Source: Anaerotignum neopropionicum (GTDB lineage: Bacteria > Bacillota > Clostridia > Lachnospirales > Anaerotignaceae). From it: a stretch of DNA of 64,000 nucleotides. Below, piece by piece: positions 53,125 through 64,000 of the stretch. A program made the position numbers and the translations under genes. The stretch is from NCBI RefSeq assembly GCF_001571775.1, contig NZ_LRVM01000006.1:62001-126000 (forward strand). The letters are read 5' to 3'. The notes below the pieces were generated by a model. It was given only the letters and a program-made list of their open reading frames with translations, was not told the DNA's origin and made no database searches. Within the stretch, counting starts at the first letter, position 1, and each line of letters starts with the position of its first letter.

Positions 53125-56100
53125 TTAAATCATTTCATCATCGTCCATATAAATTTCATCGTCCCTAGAAACATCCTCATCAATATCCGGTTCGATTTCT
53201 ACACTGCGGTATCTGGTCATACCCGTACCGGCAGGAATCAGCTTACCGATGATAACATTTTCCTTCAGACCGATCAATGGATCAATCTTACCCTTGATTG
53301 CAGCTTCCGTCAGAACCCTTGTTGTTTCCTGGAAGGACGCCGCAGACAAGAAGGAATCCGTTGCCAAGGAAGCCTTTGTGATACCCAAAAGAACACGGGC
53401 ACCGTTAGCAGGTATCTTACCTTCTGCCTCCAATGCAGCGTTTGTATTCTCAAATATCAGCCAGTCAACTAAGCTGCCGGGTAGGAATCCCGTATCCCCG
53501 TTTTCTTCGATTCTTACACGCTTTAGCATCTGGCGAACAATAACCTCTATATGCTTATCGTTGATTTCTACACCCTGCAAACGGTAAACGCGCTGTACCT
53601 CCTGAATCATATAATCCTGTACGCCGCGCAAGCCTTTGATTTTCAGAATATCGTGAGGATTTACACTACCTTCTGTAATTTCATCACCGGCTTCCACCGT
53701 GTCGCCGTCGTAAACCTTAATTCTAGAGCCATAAGGAATGAGGTAATCCTTGATTTCTCCAGTTTCAGGGCTTTCAATCATAACTTCTCTCTTCTTCTTT
53801 GTATCCTTCAAGGTTATGCGACCGCCGAATTCAGCAATAATTGCAAGACCCTTAGGCTTTCTTGCTTCAAACAATTCCTCAACACGAGGAAGACCCTGTG
53901 TGATGTCATCACCGGCAATACCACCGGTGTGGAACGTACGCATTGTAAGCTGTGTACCCGGTTCACCAATGGACTGTGCCGCAATAATACCAACGGATTC
54001 ACCGATGCGAACGTATCTGCCACTGGCCATATTGGCGCCGTAGCACTTCGCACAAATACCAATTTTAGAACGGCAAGTCAATACGGTACGAATTAATACT
54101 TTTTTAATTCCGGCCTTTTCCACCTGTTCTGCCTGGTCAAAGGTAATCATGGTATCAGCAGGAACAATGATCTCGCCCGTTCCAGGATGAATGACATCCA
54201 ACACAGACCATCTGCCTCGGATTCTTTCCTGCAAACCTTCAATCACTTCGTTGCCATCCATGAAAGCTGCTACCCATAAACCAGGTGCTTCCTTATCATT
54301 GTCCTCACTGCAATCCCATTCACGAATAATAATATCCTGAGATACGTCAACCAAACGACGGGTCAAATAACCGGAATCGGCTGTTCTAAGAGCAGTATCT
54401 GTCAAACCTTTTCTTGCGCCATGGGCGGAGATAAAGTACTCCAATACAGACAAACCTTCACGGAAGTTGGACTTAATAGGCAATTCGATGATACCACCGG
54501 AGGGGTTCGCCATCAAACCACGCATACCTGCCAACTGTTTAATCTGGCTGTTGGAACCACGGGCACCGGAGTTTGCCATCATATAAATATTGTTGTATTT
54601 ACCCAAGCCTGCCAGCAAAGCCACCGTGATCTTTTCGTTGGCAATGTTCCATGCCTCAATAACCTTATTATGGCGTTCTTCGTCGGTCATCAAACCACGT
54701 CTGAATTTTCTGGTGATGAGTTCAACCTTTTCTTCCGCTTCAGCTAAGAAGCCCGGCTTTTCCTTAGGAATCTCCATGTCAGATACGGATACGGTTAAAG
54801 CTGCTCTTGTGGAGAACTTATAACCAAGGGATTTGATCTTATCCAAAACTGCCGCAGTTTCGGTAGAACCGCAACGGTTGATACATCTGTTGATGATTTT
54901 ACCAATCTGCTTTTTATCTACCAAAAAGTCAATTTCATAACGGAACTTTTCTTCCTCATTAGTTCTATCCACATAACCCAAATTCTGGGGAATCGCTTCG
55001 TTAAAGATAATTCTTCCTACGGTTGTGCGAACCATGCGAACCTCTGTCACACCATTAAAGGTTAATACTCTTCTTACGCGAATCACTTCTTGCAAAGCGA
55101 TTTGATTATTATCATATGCCAGCATCGCTTCTTTTTCATCCTTAAACGATTTCATAACGAGATCGTCTTTTGCTTTCACCACGTTGCCTTCGGCATCCAG
55201 CAAATCCTCTTCATAACGGACATTCAAATCTTCTCTTTCCAGAGTCAAATAATACATACCCAAAATCATATCCTGAGAAGGCACCGTTACAGGGGCACCG
55301 TCGGAGGGCTTCAAAAGGTTGTTTGGAGAAAGCAGTAAGAAACGGCATTCCGCCTGTGCCTCTACAGAAAGAGGAACGTGCACCGCCATCTGGTCACCAT
55401 CGAAGTCGGCATTATAAGCAGTACATACCAAAGGATGCAGCTTGATGGCACGGCCTTCAACCAAAACAGGCTCAAACGCCTGAATGCCCAATCTATGCAG
55501 TGTTGGGGCACGGTTCAACATAACAGGATGCTCTTTAATAACATCCTCCAATATATCCCAAACCTCAGTTTGCAGTCTTTCTACCATTCTCTTTGCAGAT
55601 TTAATGTTGTGTGCCAAGCCATCCTCTACCAATTTTTTCATAACAAAGGGCTTGAACAATTCAATGGCCATTTCCTTTGGCAAACCACACTGGAAGATTT
55701 TCAGTTCGGGGCCAACTACGATAACGGAACGTCCGGAATAGTCAACACGCTTACCCAAAAGGTTCTGGCGGAAACGACCCTGCTTACCTTTGAGCATATC
55801 GGAAAGTGATTTCAGCGCACGGTTACCGGGGCCTGTTACAGGTCTGCCACGTCTGCCGTTGTCAATCAACGCATCCACTGCTTCCTGGAGCATTCTCTTC
55901 TCATTTCTAACGATAATATCAGGTGCGCCTAAATCCAAAAGTCTCTTTAAGCGGTTATTTCTATTGATGACACGTCTGTACAAATCATTCAAGTCACTTG
56001 TAGCAAAACGACCACCATCCAACTGAACCATAGGACGAATATCAGGAGGGATAACAGGAACTACATCCAAGATCATCCACTCCGGTCTGTTTCCGGAAAT

Positions 56101-56766
56101 TCTAAAGCTTTCGATCACTTCAAGCTTTTTGATAATACGTACTCTCTTTTGCCCTGCAGTGTCCTCCAGCTGGGCCTTCAGCTCTGCTGATTCCTTCTCC
56201 AGGTCAATATCCATTAATAGCCGCTTTACGGCTTCCGCGCCCATAGCAGCCTCAAAGGTGTTGCCAAATTTATCATAGGCTTCTCTATATTCTCTTTCGC
56301 TGAGCAATTGCTTATACTGCAATTCCGTGTTGCCCGCATTAAGCACAATATAGGATGCAAAATACAGCACCTTCTCCAAAGCTCTGGGGCTCATAGAAAG
56401 AATCAGACCCATTCTGGATGGAATTCCCTTAAAATACCAGATGTGAGAAACAGGTGCCGCCAATTCGATATGGCCCATTCTTTCACGTCTTACCTTTGCC
56501 TTGGTTACTTCAACGCCACACCGATCACAAATAACGCCTTTGTAGCGGATTCTTTTATATTTACCACAGTGGCATTCCCAGTCCTTCGTAGGCCCAAAAA
56601 TCTTTTCACAAAAAAGACCGTCTTTTTCAGGCTTTAATGTTCTGTAGTTAATCGTTTCAGGTTTTTTAACCTCGCCTCTTGACCATTCAAGAATTTTTTC
56701 AGGAGACGCCAAACCAATCTTAATGGAATCAAAGACAATTCCTTGTTCTGTTTTTTGTGTATTCAT
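53125..56766 (-). CDS. rpoC: RNA polymerase beta' subunit
   Basis: Catalytic subunit of RNA polymerase. 1213 residues. The N-terminal zinc site reads [20 protein letters not shown], the active-site magnesium loop is [13 protein letters not shown] (about 447), and the second zinc site is [13 protein letters not shown]. The trigger loop region [16 protein letters not shown] is normal. The C-terminus ends in an acidic run. It starts 17 nt after rpoB and is followed by a strong terminator. Confidence 0.99.
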   Translation of the reverse strand: MNTQKTEQGIVFDSIKIGLASPEKILEWSRGEVKKPETINYRTLKPEKDGLFCEKIFGPTKDWECHCGKYKRIRYKGVICDRCGVEVTKAKVRRERMGHIELAAPVSHIWYFKGIPSRMGLILSMSPRALEKVLYFASYIVLNAGNTELQYKQLLSEREYREAYDKFGNTFEAAMGAEAVKRLLMDIDLEKESAELKAQLEDTAGQKRVRIIKKLEVIESFRISGNRPEWMILDVVPVIPPDIRPMVQLDGGRFATSDLNDLYRRVINRNNRLKRLLDLGAPDIIVRNEKRMLQEAVDALIDNGRRGRPVTGPGNRALKSLSDMLKGKQGRFRQNLLGKRVDYSGRSVIVVGPELKIFQCGLPKEMAIELFKPFVMKKLVEDGLAHNIKSAKRMVERLQTEVWDILEDVIKEHPVMLNRAPTLHRLGIQAFEPVLVEGRAIKLHPLVCTAYNADFDGDQMAVHVPLSVEAQAECRFLLLSPNNLLKPSDGAPVTVPSQDMILGMYYLTLEREDLNVRYEEDLLDAEGNVVKAKDDLVMKSFKDEKEAMLAYDNNQIALQEVIRVRRVLTFNGVTEVRMVRTTVGRIIFNEAIPQNLGYVDRTNEEEKFRYEIDFLVDKKQIGKIINRCINRCGSTETAAVLDKIKSLGYKFSTRAALTVSVSDMEIPKEKPGFLAEAEEKVELITRKFRRGLMTDEERHNKVIEAWNIANEKITVALLAGLGKYNNIYMMANSGARGSNSQIKQLAGMRGLMANPSGGIIELPIKSNFREGLSVLEYFISAHGARKGLTDTALRTADSGYLTRRLVDVSQDIIIREWDCSEDNDKEAPGLWVAAFMDGNEVIEGLQERIRGRWSVLDVIHPGTGEIIVPADTMITFDQAEQVEKAGIKKVLIRTVLTCRSKIGICAKCYGANMASGRYVRIGESVGIIAAQSIGEPGTQLTMRTFHTGGIAGDDITQGLPRVEELFEARKPKGLAIIAEFGGRITLKDTKKKREVMIESPETGEIKDYLIPYGSRIKVYDGDTVEAGDEITEGSVNPHDILKIKGLRGVQDYMIQEVQRVYRLQGVEINDKHIEVIVRQMLKRVRIEENGDTGFLPGSLVDWLIFENTNAALEAEGKIPANGARVLLGITKASLATDSFLSAASFQETTRVLTEAAIKGKIDPLIGLKENVIIGKLIPAGTGMTRYRSVEIEPDIDEDVSRDDEIYMDDDEMI

Positions 56767-56783
56767 GGCTCTGTTCTCCTTCC

Positions 56784-59700
56784 TTATTCCTCATCCGCAA
56801 AATCGTCATCCAGCAATTCCTCTTCAAAGTCATCCTCCAGCGGATCTTCACCCTCCGTCTCAGTGCCTTCCTCGCCATCAGTACTTTCTTCGCCATCAAA
56901 GAGAAAATCAACCAGTTCTTCTTCGGCTGTCAGCGGTTTTGCCCGACGATAGTCTTTTTCCTCAGGATCAAACCCATCAATATTTACATTCAAATCATCC
57001 ACTTCTTCTACGGATTCTCTGATTTCAACCTCTGTTTGATCCTCACGCAATACACGGATATCCAACGCCAAGGACTGCAATTCCTTCAATAATACCTTAA
57101 AGGATTCGGGTACACCTGGCTCAGGTATATTTTCACCCTTAACAATCGCTTCATAAGTCTTCACACGGCCAACAATATCATCAGATTTTACAGTCAGGAT
57201 TTCCTGCAAAGTATATGCAGCACCATATGCTTCCAGTGCCCAAACTTCCATTTCACCAAAACGCTGACCGCCAAACTGTGCCTTGCCACCCAAAGGCTGC
57301 TGTGTTACTAAGGAGTAAGGGCCTGTGGAACGGGCATGAATCTTATCATCAACCAAATGGTGAAGCTTCAAGTAGTGCATGAAGCCAATGGTTACACGGT
57401 TATCAAAAAAATCACCCGTACGGCCATCACGCAAGGAGACCTTACCATCTCTGGAAATAGTAACGCCCTTCCATTCTTCTCTGTGGTCCTTGTTTGCATA
57501 TAGCTCATCAAGAATATCCCCTTGTAATAAAGGCTTCCACTTCTCAGAGAATTCTTCCCAGTTTGTATTTACATAATCATTCGCCATCTCTAGCGTATCC
57601 ATAATGTCAATTTCGTTTGCGCCGTCAAATACTGGGGTACTGATTTTCCAGTCCAACGCCTTTGCTGCCAGGGAAAGATGGGTTTCCAATACCTGACCGA
57701 TATTCATACGAGAAGGAATGCCCAGCGGGTTCAATACAATATCTAAAGGACGCCCATTCGGCAAGAAAGGCATATCCTCCACAGGAAGCACGCGGGAAAC
57801 AACACCCTTGTTACCGTGACGCCCCGCCATCTTATCCCCAACGGAAATTTTTCTCTTTTGCGCAATATATACACGCACCAGCTGATTTACACCCGGGCCA
57901 ACATCGTCGCCGTTTTCTCTGGTGAAAATTTTTACATCCACAACAATGCCTGTTTCCCCATGAGGTACACGTAAGGAAGTATCTCTTACTTCTCTTGCCT
58001 TTTCACCGAAAATGGCACGAAGCAGTCTTTCCTCCGCTGTCAGTTCAGTTTCACCCTTGGGTGTAACCTTACCCACCAAAATATCATTGGGAAGAACCTC
58101 GGCACCAATACGAACAATCCCTCTTTCATCCAAATCCTTCAGCGCATCATCACCCACATTGGGGATATCTCTTGTAATTTCTTCTGGCCCCAGTTTTGTA
58201 TCTCTTGCATCTGCTTCAAACTCGCTGATATGCACAGAGGTATAAACATCCTCCTGCACCAGTCTTTCACTTAACAAAACAGCATCCTCGTAGTTATAGC
58301 CTTCCCATGTCATAAAGCCAATGAGTGGGTTTTTGCCCAGCGCCAATTCACCCTGACAAGTAGATGCACCGTCAGCAATAATCTGTCCTGCCTCAACCCT
58401 GTCCCCTTCGTTAATGATGGGCTTCTGGTTCAAGCAAGTACTCTGGTTACTTCTTTGGTATTTCACCATTTTATATCTATCTCTTTGAGATGAATCGTTA
58501 CGCACAACAATTTCATGGGCAGAAACTCTTTCCACAACACCGGCATTTTTCGCAATCACGCAAATACCGGAATCTTTTGCTGTTTTATATTCCATACCTG
58601 TACCAACAATAGGTGAATCCGTCACCATCAAAGGTACCGCCTGGCGCTGCATGTTGGAGCCCATCAGCGCACGGTTTGCATCGTCGTTTTCCAAGAAAGG
58701 AATGAGGGCAGTCGCAACAGAAACCATCTGCTTAGGAGAAACGTCCATCAAATGGATTTGGCTTCTGTCAACCTCGATAATATCCTCTTTGTGTCGACCG
58801 GTTACTTTTTTATGCACAAAGTGCCCTACTTCATCCAAAGGCTCATTTGCCTGAGCAACATTGTAGTTTTCTTCTTCGTCCGCTGTTACATAAATAAAGT
58901 CCTCTGTAACCCGTGGTTCCTCACCACTATGATCCACCTTTCGGTAAGGCGCTTCAATAAAACCGTATTCGTTAATTCTTGCAAAAGTTGCAAGGGTATT
59001 AATCAAACCGATGTTAGGGCCTTCTGGTGTTTCAATAGGGCACATTCTACCATAGTGAGAATGGTGAACGTCACGAACCTCGAAGCCCGCTCTTTCTCTT
59101 GACAAACCGCCGGGCCCCAATGCGGACAAACGACGCTTGTGGGTCAACTCGGAAAGAGGGTTGTTCTGATCCATAAACTGGGACAACTGGGAGCTTCCAA
59201 AAAATTCCTTGATGGAAGCCGTTACCGGACGAACGTTTACCAACGCCTGGGGTGTAACAACGGCCAAATCCTGTGTGGTCATTCTTTCTCTAACAACTCT
59301 TTCCATTCTGGAAAGACCGATACGGAACTGATTTTGCAGCAACTCCCCAACGGAACGAATACGTCTGTTGCCCAAGTGGTCAATATCATCCACATTGCCA
59401 TATTGATAATCCAAATGCAGCACATAATTAATGGAAGCAAAAATATCCTCCACTGTAATATGCTTTGGAATTAATTCATGAATATTTTCCTTGATAGCAG
59501 CAGCAATTTCCTCCGCACTCTGGTACTCCTCAAAAATACGCACCAAATGGGGATAGTAAACCAACTCTTTAATCCCCAAATCCTCTGCATTTAAGCCAAA
59601 CTCCTCAATAAAACCATCAATTTTAACCGCCTGATTGCTCAAAACCTTCAGCACTCTATCCTCAACTTCAACGAAAACATAAGGAGCGCCTGTGTTTTGA

Positions 59701-60662
59701 ATTTCCTCACACTTTTCCATAGTCAGGATTTCTCCTGCCTCTGCAATAATCTCTCCCGTCATGGGGTCAATAATATTTTCTGCAAGCTTTGCACCACGGA
59801 TACGGTTTTTCAAAGCAAGCTTTTTATTAAATTTATAACGTCCAACCTTGGCCAAATCGTAACGCTTGGGATCAAAGAACATCCCATCCAATAAGGATTT
59901 GGAGCTTTCCACCGTAGGAGGCTCACCGGGACGGAGCTTTTTGTAAATCTCAATCAAGCCTTCTTCATGGCTTTTTGAGATATCTTTTTCCAAGGTGGCC
60001 AAAATTTTAGGCTCCTCACCAAACATTTCAAGTATTTCTGCATCGGAGCCAATACCCATGGCACGGATCAAAACAGTGACGGGAACCTTTCTGGTACGAT
60101 CAACACGAACATAAAATACATCATTGGAATCTGTTTCATATTCCAGCCATGCACCTCTGTTGGGGATCACCGTAGCAGAAAGCAGTTTCTTCCCAATTTT
60201 ATCAAAATCAGAAGCGTAGTAAATGCCGGGAGAACGAACAAGTTGGCTAACAATAACACGTTCCGCACCATTAATAATAAAGGTACCGGTTTCTGTCATC
60301 AAAGGGAAATCGCCCATGAAGATTTCCTGCTCTTTTAATTCATCCATTTCTCTGTTGTAAAGTCTAGCTTTCACTTTCAATGCAGCCGCAAAGGTTGCAT
60401 CCCTCTCTTTACACTCTTCAATGGAGAATTTGGGCTCGGAGTCCAAAGAAAAATCAATGAACTCCAGTACAAGGTTACCGCTAAAGTCTGTAATTGGGGA
60501 AACATCCTCAAATACCTCCTTCAGCCCCTCACTCAAAAACCACTGGTAGCTGTTTTTCTGCACTTCAATTAAGTTAGGCATTTCTAAAACCTCGTTGATT
60601 CTAGAATAGCTTACTCGGGTTGCGTCCCCGAAATGGAGTGCATGAATTCTGTTTTTATCCAT
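56784..60662 (-). CDS. rpoB: RNA polymerase beta subunit
   Basis: 1292 residues. The rifampicin region is wild type ([20 protein letters not shown], then [15 protein letters not shown]). [33 protein letters not shown] and [24 protein letters not shown] are conserved. After the usual end the protein continues into a strongly acidic tail of about 40 residues rich in Glu, Asp and Gly. A promoter lies about 400 nt upstream; rplJ-rplL, the usual upstream neighbours, are absent. Confidence 0.99.
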   Translation of the reverse strand: MDKNRIHALHFGDATRVSYSRINEVLEMPNLIEVQKNSYQWFLSEGLKEVFEDVSPITDFSGNLVLEFIDFSLDSEPKFSIEECKERDATFAAALKVKARLYNREMDELKEQEIFMGDFPLMTETGTFIINGAERVIVSQLVRSPGIYYASDFDKIGKKLLSATVIPNRGAWLEYETDSNDVFYVRVDRTRKVPVTVLIRAMGIGSDAEILEMFGEEPKILATLEKDISKSHEEGLIEIYKKLRPGEPPTVESSKSLLDGMFFDPKRYDLAKVGRYKFNKKLALKNRIRGAKLAENIIDPMTGEIIAEAGEILTMEKCEEIQNTGAPYVFVEVEDRVLKVLSNQAVKIDGFIEEFGLNAEDLGIKELVYYPHLVRIFEEYQSAEEIAAAIKENIHELIPKHITVEDIFASINYVLHLDYQYGNVDDIDHLGNRRIRSVGELLQNQFRIGLSRMERVVRERMTTQDLAVVTPQALVNVRPVTASIKEFFGSSQLSQFMDQNNPLSELTHKRRLSALGPGGLSRERAGFEVRDVHHSHYGRMCPIETPEGPNIGLINTLATFARINEYGFIEAPYRKVDHSGEEPRVTEDFIYVTADEEENYNVAQANEPLDEVGHFVHKKVTGRHKEDIIEVDRSQIHLMDVSPKQMVSVATALIPFLENDDANRALMGSNMQRQAVPLMVTDSPIVGTGMEYKTAKDSGICVIAKNAGVVERVSAHEIVVRNDSSQRDRYKMVKYQRSNQSTCLNQKPIINEGDRVEAGQIIADGASTCQGELALGKNPLIGFMTWEGYNYEDAVLLSERLVQEDVYTSVHISEFEADARDTKLGPEEITRDIPNVGDDALKDLDERGIVRIGAEVLPNDILVGKVTPKGETELTAEERLLRAIFGEKAREVRDTSLRVPHGETGIVVDVKIFTRENGDDVGPGVNQLVRVYIAQKRKISVGDKMAGRHGNKGVVSRVLPVEDMPFLPNGRPLDIVLNPLGIPSRMNIGQVLETHLSLAAKALDWKISTPVFDGANEIDIMDTLEMANDYVNTNWEEFSEKWKPLLQGDILDELYANKDHREEWKGVTISRDGKVSLRDGRTGDFFDNRVTIGFMHYLKLHHLVDDKIHARSTGPYSLVTQQPLGGKAQFGGQRFGEMEVWALEAYGAAYTLQEILTVKSDDIVGRVKTYEAIVKGENIPEPGVPESFKVLLKELQSLALDIRVLREDQTEVEIRESVEEVDDLNVNIDGFDPEEKDYRRAKPLTAEEELVDFLFDGEESTDGEEGTETEGEDPLEDDFEEELLDDDFADEE

Positions 60663-61056
60663 CTTGTCACCTCTCGAAATAATGATTGCACCGACAAAAC
60701 AACCGCTTCATAAAAAGCAAGCGAAAAGGGGATTCCCCTCGTTTGAGCACAAAAATTTAGAATTGCCTAAACAAAGCTAGACCTTTGCCTGCACCGCCTT
60801 TGATCAGCGGCCATAACAAAAGCCTCTTTCTTTAAGAAATTCTAACCTTAACAATTGGGTATATTGCCAAATGACTTCACACCCTCGTATATATTAAACA
60901 AAAACAACCTCCTACCAACTCAAAAATGGTTCATAATGTCTAGCAAAATAGGCAAATTCAACGAAAAACCAATCTATATCAAAAAATCTGTTGAACTTTA
61001 TTTCCTATTATGCTATACTGCTTTTAAATTGGGATATTGTCAATGTTCGTCAATGT
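60663..61056 (-). promoter_or_regulatory. Long rpoB leader
   Basis: About 395 nt between the predicted start and rpoB. On the minus strand it contains a CCGC/GCGG hairpin (near 60800), an AGGGGAATCCCCT hairpin (near 60735) and a T-rich tract shortly after it, near 60715. No gene is evident. It could hold an attenuator or a regulator-binding site (inference). Confidence 0.5.
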
Positions 61057-61063
61057 GTGAAAT

Positions 61064-61092
61064 ATTTTACCATTTATTCGATGTATTGTCAA
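61064..61092 (-). promoter_or_regulatory. SigA promoter of rpoBC
   Basis: TTGACA (61092-61087), 17 bp and TAAAAT (61069-61064) on the minus strand. Further TTGAC-containing direct repeats (CATTGAC twice) lie just downstream. The region up to queH (61396) also holds the inverted repeat at 61313-61361 but no gene. Confidence 0.85.
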
Positions 61093-61312
61093 GCCCTTTT
61101 TATATGCTTTTTTATGATTTTCCCGTTTTAATGCACATACAAGGACCACACTTATTTTCTGTCATCTTTTTCTTATTTGAATTGATAAATGTCGATATTT
61201 CAATTTGCATAAATCCCCCCTCAATTTACCCTCAAATTTCAGCGGTATTTTTTTATTTACGTCATAATAAAAATGTATTTTTGTTAAAAAATATTGTACT
61301 TTTTTTAATACA

Positions 61313-61361
61313 TAGCAACTTTTAGCCCTAATTCTCTTTTATTTACATAAAAAAGTTGCTA
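61313..61361. repeat. Perfect 11-bp inverted repeat upstream of queH
   Basis: TAGCAACTTTT (61313-61323) and AAAAGTTGCTA (61351-61361), 27 bp apart, ending 35 bp before the queH start. No T tract follows the second arm, so an operator or leader hairpin is more likely than a terminator. Confidence 0.6.
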
Positions 61362-61395
61362 CACTCTTTATAGCTTTCGGAACGAGGTGTATATT

Positions 61396-62052
61396 TTGAA
61401 GAAAGAAAACTATCAACTCATATTGGAGAAAACCTTAAAACAAGTGGAAGCTTTCAATGGACGGCCAAAACTGCTGCTTCACAGCTGTTGCGCCCCTTGT
61501 TCTTCTTATGTGCTAGAATATCTGTCCTCCCGCTTTGATATTACGGTTTTCTATTATAATCCAAACATTGCCCCCCATGACGAATTTCTTTTTCGAGCCC
61601 AGGAGCAGCAAAAGCTAATCGAAGCAATGCCCTTTCGTCATCCTGTTTCCTTCCTCTTAGGAGAATATGATGCTGAATCTTTTTTTACTTTGGCAAAAGG
61701 TCTCGAGAATGAGCCTGAGGGCGGCCCCCGGTGCAAAGCCTGCTATCATCTGCGTTTGCACAAAACCGCCGAGGAAGCAAAAAATAAGGGCTTCGACTAC
61801 TTTACAACCACCTTATCCATAAGTCCTCATAAGGATGCCCAAGCATTAAATCAGCTAGGCAAACAGCTTTCCGAGGAATACAATATCCCCTATTTGTTCT
61901 CAGACTTCAAAAAACGCAATGGTTTTCGGCGTTCCTGTGAACTTTCAGAAATTTATGGACTCTATCGCCAGGATTATTGCGGATGCCCCTATTCAAAATT
62001 GGAAGCCGCACTGCGAAACCAAGCTGGGTTTATCCCTACAGATGAAATTTAG
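61396..62052 (+). CDS. queH: Epoxyqueuosine reductase QueH
   Basis: Performs the last step of queuosine synthesis, reducing epoxyqueuosine in tRNA; a cobalamin-independent alternative to QueG. 218 residues with LLLHSCCAPCSSYV (paired Cys), PRCKACYHLRL, TTLSISPHK and DYCGCPYS, the cysteines that bind the iron-sulfur cluster and a second metal. The TTG at 61396 lies 8 nt after CGAGG; a GTG at 61387 overlaps that site. The EamA-type gene follows after 15 nt in the same direction. Confidence 0.93.
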   Translation: MKKENYQLILEKTLKQVEAFNGRPKLLLHSCCAPCSSYVLEYLSSRFDITVFYYNPNIAPHDEFLFRAQEQQKLIEAMPFRHPVSFLLGEYDAESFFTLAKGLENEPEGGPRCKACYHLRLHKTAEEAKNKGFDYFTTTLSISPHKDAQALNQLGKQLSEEYNIPYLFSDFKKRNGFRRSCELSEIYGLYRQDYCGCPYSKLEAALRNQAGFIPTDEI

Positions 62053-62067
62053 AAAGGATCTTTTATT

Positions 62068-62952
62068 ATGAGTAATCATCAAAAGGGCATCTTGTGCATC
62101 ATCTTGTCCTCGCTTTCCTTCGCCTTAATGAACCTTTTTGTTCGTCTATCCGGAGATTTGCCCTCACTACAAAAAAGCTTTTTTCGAAACTTAATTGCAA
62201 TGATTTTTGCTTTTTTCATTCTTTTAAAAGAAAAACCCAACGTTTCTTTGGATAAAGATTCAAAACGTTTTTTACTCTATCGCTCTATTTTTGGAACCAT
62301 TGGCATTATTTCTAATTTTTATGCTGTGGATCACCTTGTTCTTTCCGATGCATCGCTTTTAAATAAAATGTCCCCTTTTTTTGCTGTCCTTTTTGCTATA
62401 CTGATTTTAAAGGAGCGAATTAATTTATTTCAATTCTCCTCCATTATTGCGGCATTCATTGGTGCCCTTTTCGTCATAAAGCCAACGGGTATAAATATGG
62501 ATTTTTATCCTGCTTTGATTGGTCTTATAGGAGGGATTTGCGCTGGGGCCGCCTACACTTATGTGCGAGCTATGGGGCAAAGAGGCGTGCAAGGTGCTTT
62601 CATTGTTTTCTTTTTTTCTGCCTTTTCCTGTCTTGTAACCCTGCCCTTGCTGCTTTTCCACTTCCATCCCATGAGCTTTCAGCAAACAGCAACCTTACTT
62701 TTGGCGGGGCTTGCCGCCACAGGAGGGCAATTTGGCATCACCGCCGCCTATTGCTACGCACCGGCAAGGGAAATCTCAGTTTTCGATTATTCACAAATTC
62801 CTTTTTCCGCGCTACTAGGTTTCTTTGTTTTCGGTCAAGTGCCGGATGGCTTTAGTTGGCTTGGCTATATCATCATTTGTAGCACCGCTGTTGCAATGTT
62901 CTTCTACGCAAACGGCCATTTACATAAAGAAAAAGAATCCCTTGCAAAATAA
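62068..62952 (+). CDS. EamA/DMT family transporter
   Basis: A 294-residue membrane protein with ten predicted helices in two EamA repeats (about 8-140 and 150-285). GILCIILSSLSFALMNLFVR opens the first repeat; the second shows GGICAGAAYTYVRAMG and FDYSQIPFSALLGFFVFG. Drug/metabolite transporters move small organic compounds; the substrate cannot be read. It is 15 nt downstream of queH and probably co-transcribed, without obvious functional link. Confidence 0.9.
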   Translation: MSNHQKGILCIILSSLSFALMNLFVRLSGDLPSLQKSFFRNLIAMIFAFFILLKEKPNVSLDKDSKRFLLYRSIFGTIGIISNFYAVDHLVLSDASLLNKMSPFFAVLFAILILKERINLFQFSSIIAAFIGALFVIKPTGINMDFYPALIGLIGGICAGAAYTYVRAMGQRGVQGAFIVFFFSAFSCLVTLPLLLFHFHPMSFQQTATLLLAGLAATGGQFGITAAYCYAPAREISVFDYSQIPFSALLGFFVFGQVPDGFSWLGYIIICSTAVAMFFYANGHLHKEKESLAK

Positions 62953-63338
62953 CAATATTGCATCAACTGTCCCAAAGAAAAAACAGCTCATAGTGCAGGC
63001 CTTGCTTAAAATGAAGTGAAAGAAACTACATTTAAACAAAGCTACATTATGAGCCATTCTATTTTAATACAAGATAATACAAAGGATTTTCTGTTTTTCC
63101 TTACATATAACATTTCCTAGTAAAAACAGCACTTATTCCCTAAATAATGATATTTTTCCAAGCATATCCGTTCCAGTCTTAAGGCCCATGCCGAAAAAAA
63201 CTTCAAGCCATGCTAGTACTATGCATAATTTGCCCAAAAAAACCTTTGCATTTCCATGGTGCGGAACGCATCCTTTCAGGATAAAAAATCCTCCAAAGCA
63301 AACATTTTTCTATATTAGGGAAGAATACCTCACGGAAA
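62953..63338. other. Intergenic region between the EamA gene and lepA
   Basis: Two convergent genes flank 386 bp without a credible ORF. It holds GCTCATA (62986-62992) and TATGAGC (63048-63054) arms, and near 63233-63306 a folded minus-strand region (TTTGC/GCAAA with an AGGAT/ATCCT hairpin) ending in seven T residues, the likely lepA terminator. No promoter was recognised. Confidence 0.45.
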
Positions 63339-64000
63339 TTATTCTTCTTCCAGCTTTAAAACACTCATAAACGCCTGCTGGGGCACCTCTACGTTACCGA
63401 TTTGGCGCATACGCTTCTTGCCCTCTTTTTGCTTTTCAAGCAGCTTCTTTTTTCTGGTAATATCGCCGCCATAGCATTTTGCCAAAACGTCCTTTCGTAA
63501 GGCACTGATGGTTTCCCTTGCAATAATTTTACTGCCAATTGCTGATTGAATAGGAATCTCAAACTGATGTCTAGGGATTTCCTTCTTCAGCTTTTCACAC
63601 ATCTTTCTTCCTCTTTCGATGGCAGAATCCTTATGCACAATAAAGGAAAGGGCATCCACAGCCTCTCTGTTGACCAAAATATCCAGCTTAACCAATTCGC
63701 TTTCCTTATAGCCAATTAAGGTATAATCAAAAGAAGCGTATCCACGGCTTCTAGATTTCAAAACATCAAAGAAATCATAAATAATTTCGTTCAATGGCAT
63801 TTCGTAGGTCAGCACCGCTCTGCTGTCATCCAAATACTCCATGCTGATATATTCACCCCGTCTTTGCTGACAAAGCTCCATAATGGCGCCGATATAATCC
63901 TTAGGCAGCATAATTTCCGCCTTTACAATGGGCTCCTCCATTTTCGTAATACGAGCAGGATCCGGCATATTGCTGGGATTTGACAGATCAAAGCTTGTGC
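63339..64000 (-). CDS. lepA: Elongation factor 4 (LepA), C-terminal part
   Basis: Ribosome-bound GTPase acting in translation. Only the last 220 or so residues are in the window; the 5' part lies beyond the right edge. [16 protein letters not shown], the EF-G domain V-like region [20 protein letters not shown], and the LepA-specific C-terminal domain with [21 protein letters not shown] and [26 protein letters not shown] are unmistakable. Normal Firmicutes order would place hemW next to it; here an EamA gene faces it. Confidence 0.97.
   Translation of the reverse strand, partial: TSFDLSNPSNMPDPARITKMEEPIVKAEIMLPKDYIGAIMELCQQRRGEYISMEYLDDSRAVLTYEMPLNEIIYDFFDVLKSRSRGYASFDYTLIGYKESELVKLDILVNREAVDALSFIVHKDSAIERGRKMCEKLKKEIPRHQFEIPIQSAIGSKIIARETISALRKDVLAKCYGGDITRKKKLLEKQKEGKKRMRQIGNVEVPQQAFMSVLKLEEE

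Noticed and set aside
60855-61325. 156-codon plus-strand ORF in the rpoB upstream region
   Set aside because: Low-complexity Phe/Leu/Ile-rich translation of AT-rich DNA without a ribosome-binding site; it overlaps the rpoBC promoter on the other strand.
62986-63054. GCTCATA/TATGAGC arms after the EamA gene as a terminator
   Set aside because: The arms are only 7 bp with a 55-nt loop and no T tract.
1-64000. CRISPR arrays, tRNA or rRNA genes, transposases, integrases and phage genes
   Set aside because: No regularly spaced repeats, cloverleaf-like sequences or mobile-element proteins were seen on either strand.

Overview
The window looks like a chromosomal segment of a low-to-medium GC, anaerobic, spore-former-type Firmicute of class Clostridia, probably Lachnospirales and perhaps near Anaerotignum (inference from gene content, not from any search). 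The signs are strong AGGAGG ribosome-binding sites, frequent TTG and GTG starts, SigA-type promoters, HrcA/CIRCE heat-shock control, a tryptophan T-box, and LonB next to LonA. Most genes lie on the minus strand. No rRNA, tRNA, CRISPR array, transposase or phage gene was seen.

Layout. 1-6.5 kb: a DUF2085 fragment, a zinc-ribbon membrane protein, proB, glnS, a DUF5721 gene, and htpG behind a CIRCE operator. 6.9-12.2 kb: a small unknown gene with a CstA-type carbon-starvation permease, exonuclease III, and an operon of an ArsC-like protein, a nitrilase-family amidohydrolase and a low-molecular-weight tyrosine phosphatase. 12.2-19.1 kb: a complete trpEGDCFBA operon behind a T-box leader with a UGG specifier. 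19.1-22.6 kb: phzF divergent from a MocR-type regulator, then a cation-efflux CDF gene whose leader matches the NiCo riboswitch. 22.7-28.8 kb: hemW and hrcA-grpE-dnaK-dnaJ, with a second CIRCE before hrcA. 28.9-41.1 kb: mixed metabolic and envelope genes: an LtaS-type phosphoglycerol transferase, diaminopropionate ammonia-lyase, a ceramidase-like protein, an Xre regulator with a membrane partner, YbjQ, YccF, DUF2161, PepP, AlaX, DegV and a small membrane protein. 41.2-46.1 kb: ysxC, lonA and lonB.

46.2-60.7 kb holds rpoB-rpoC and rpsL-rpsG-fusA-tuf. These normally adjacent blocks are separated by a 2.2 kb AT-rich island. The island carries a frameshifted gene for a secreted protein and two small membrane-protein genes. 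It is bounded by the rpoC terminator and a separate rpsL promoter, and it begins with a promoter of MerR-regulated architecture (19-bp spacer). 61.4-64 kb: queH, an EamA transporter and the 3' part of lepA.

Regulation is unusually readable here. Two CIRCE elements tie htpG to the hrcA operon, so HrcA probably controls both. A T-box senses uncharged tRNA-Trp, a NiCo riboswitch senses Co/Ni, and an inverted repeat lies across the divergent phzF/mocR promoters. Structured leaders precede rpoB and rpsG. The least explained parts are the island between rpoC and rpsL, a GC-richer intergenic block at 34.75-34.93 kb that may be a dispersed repeat, and several long perfect inverted repeats upstream of genes.
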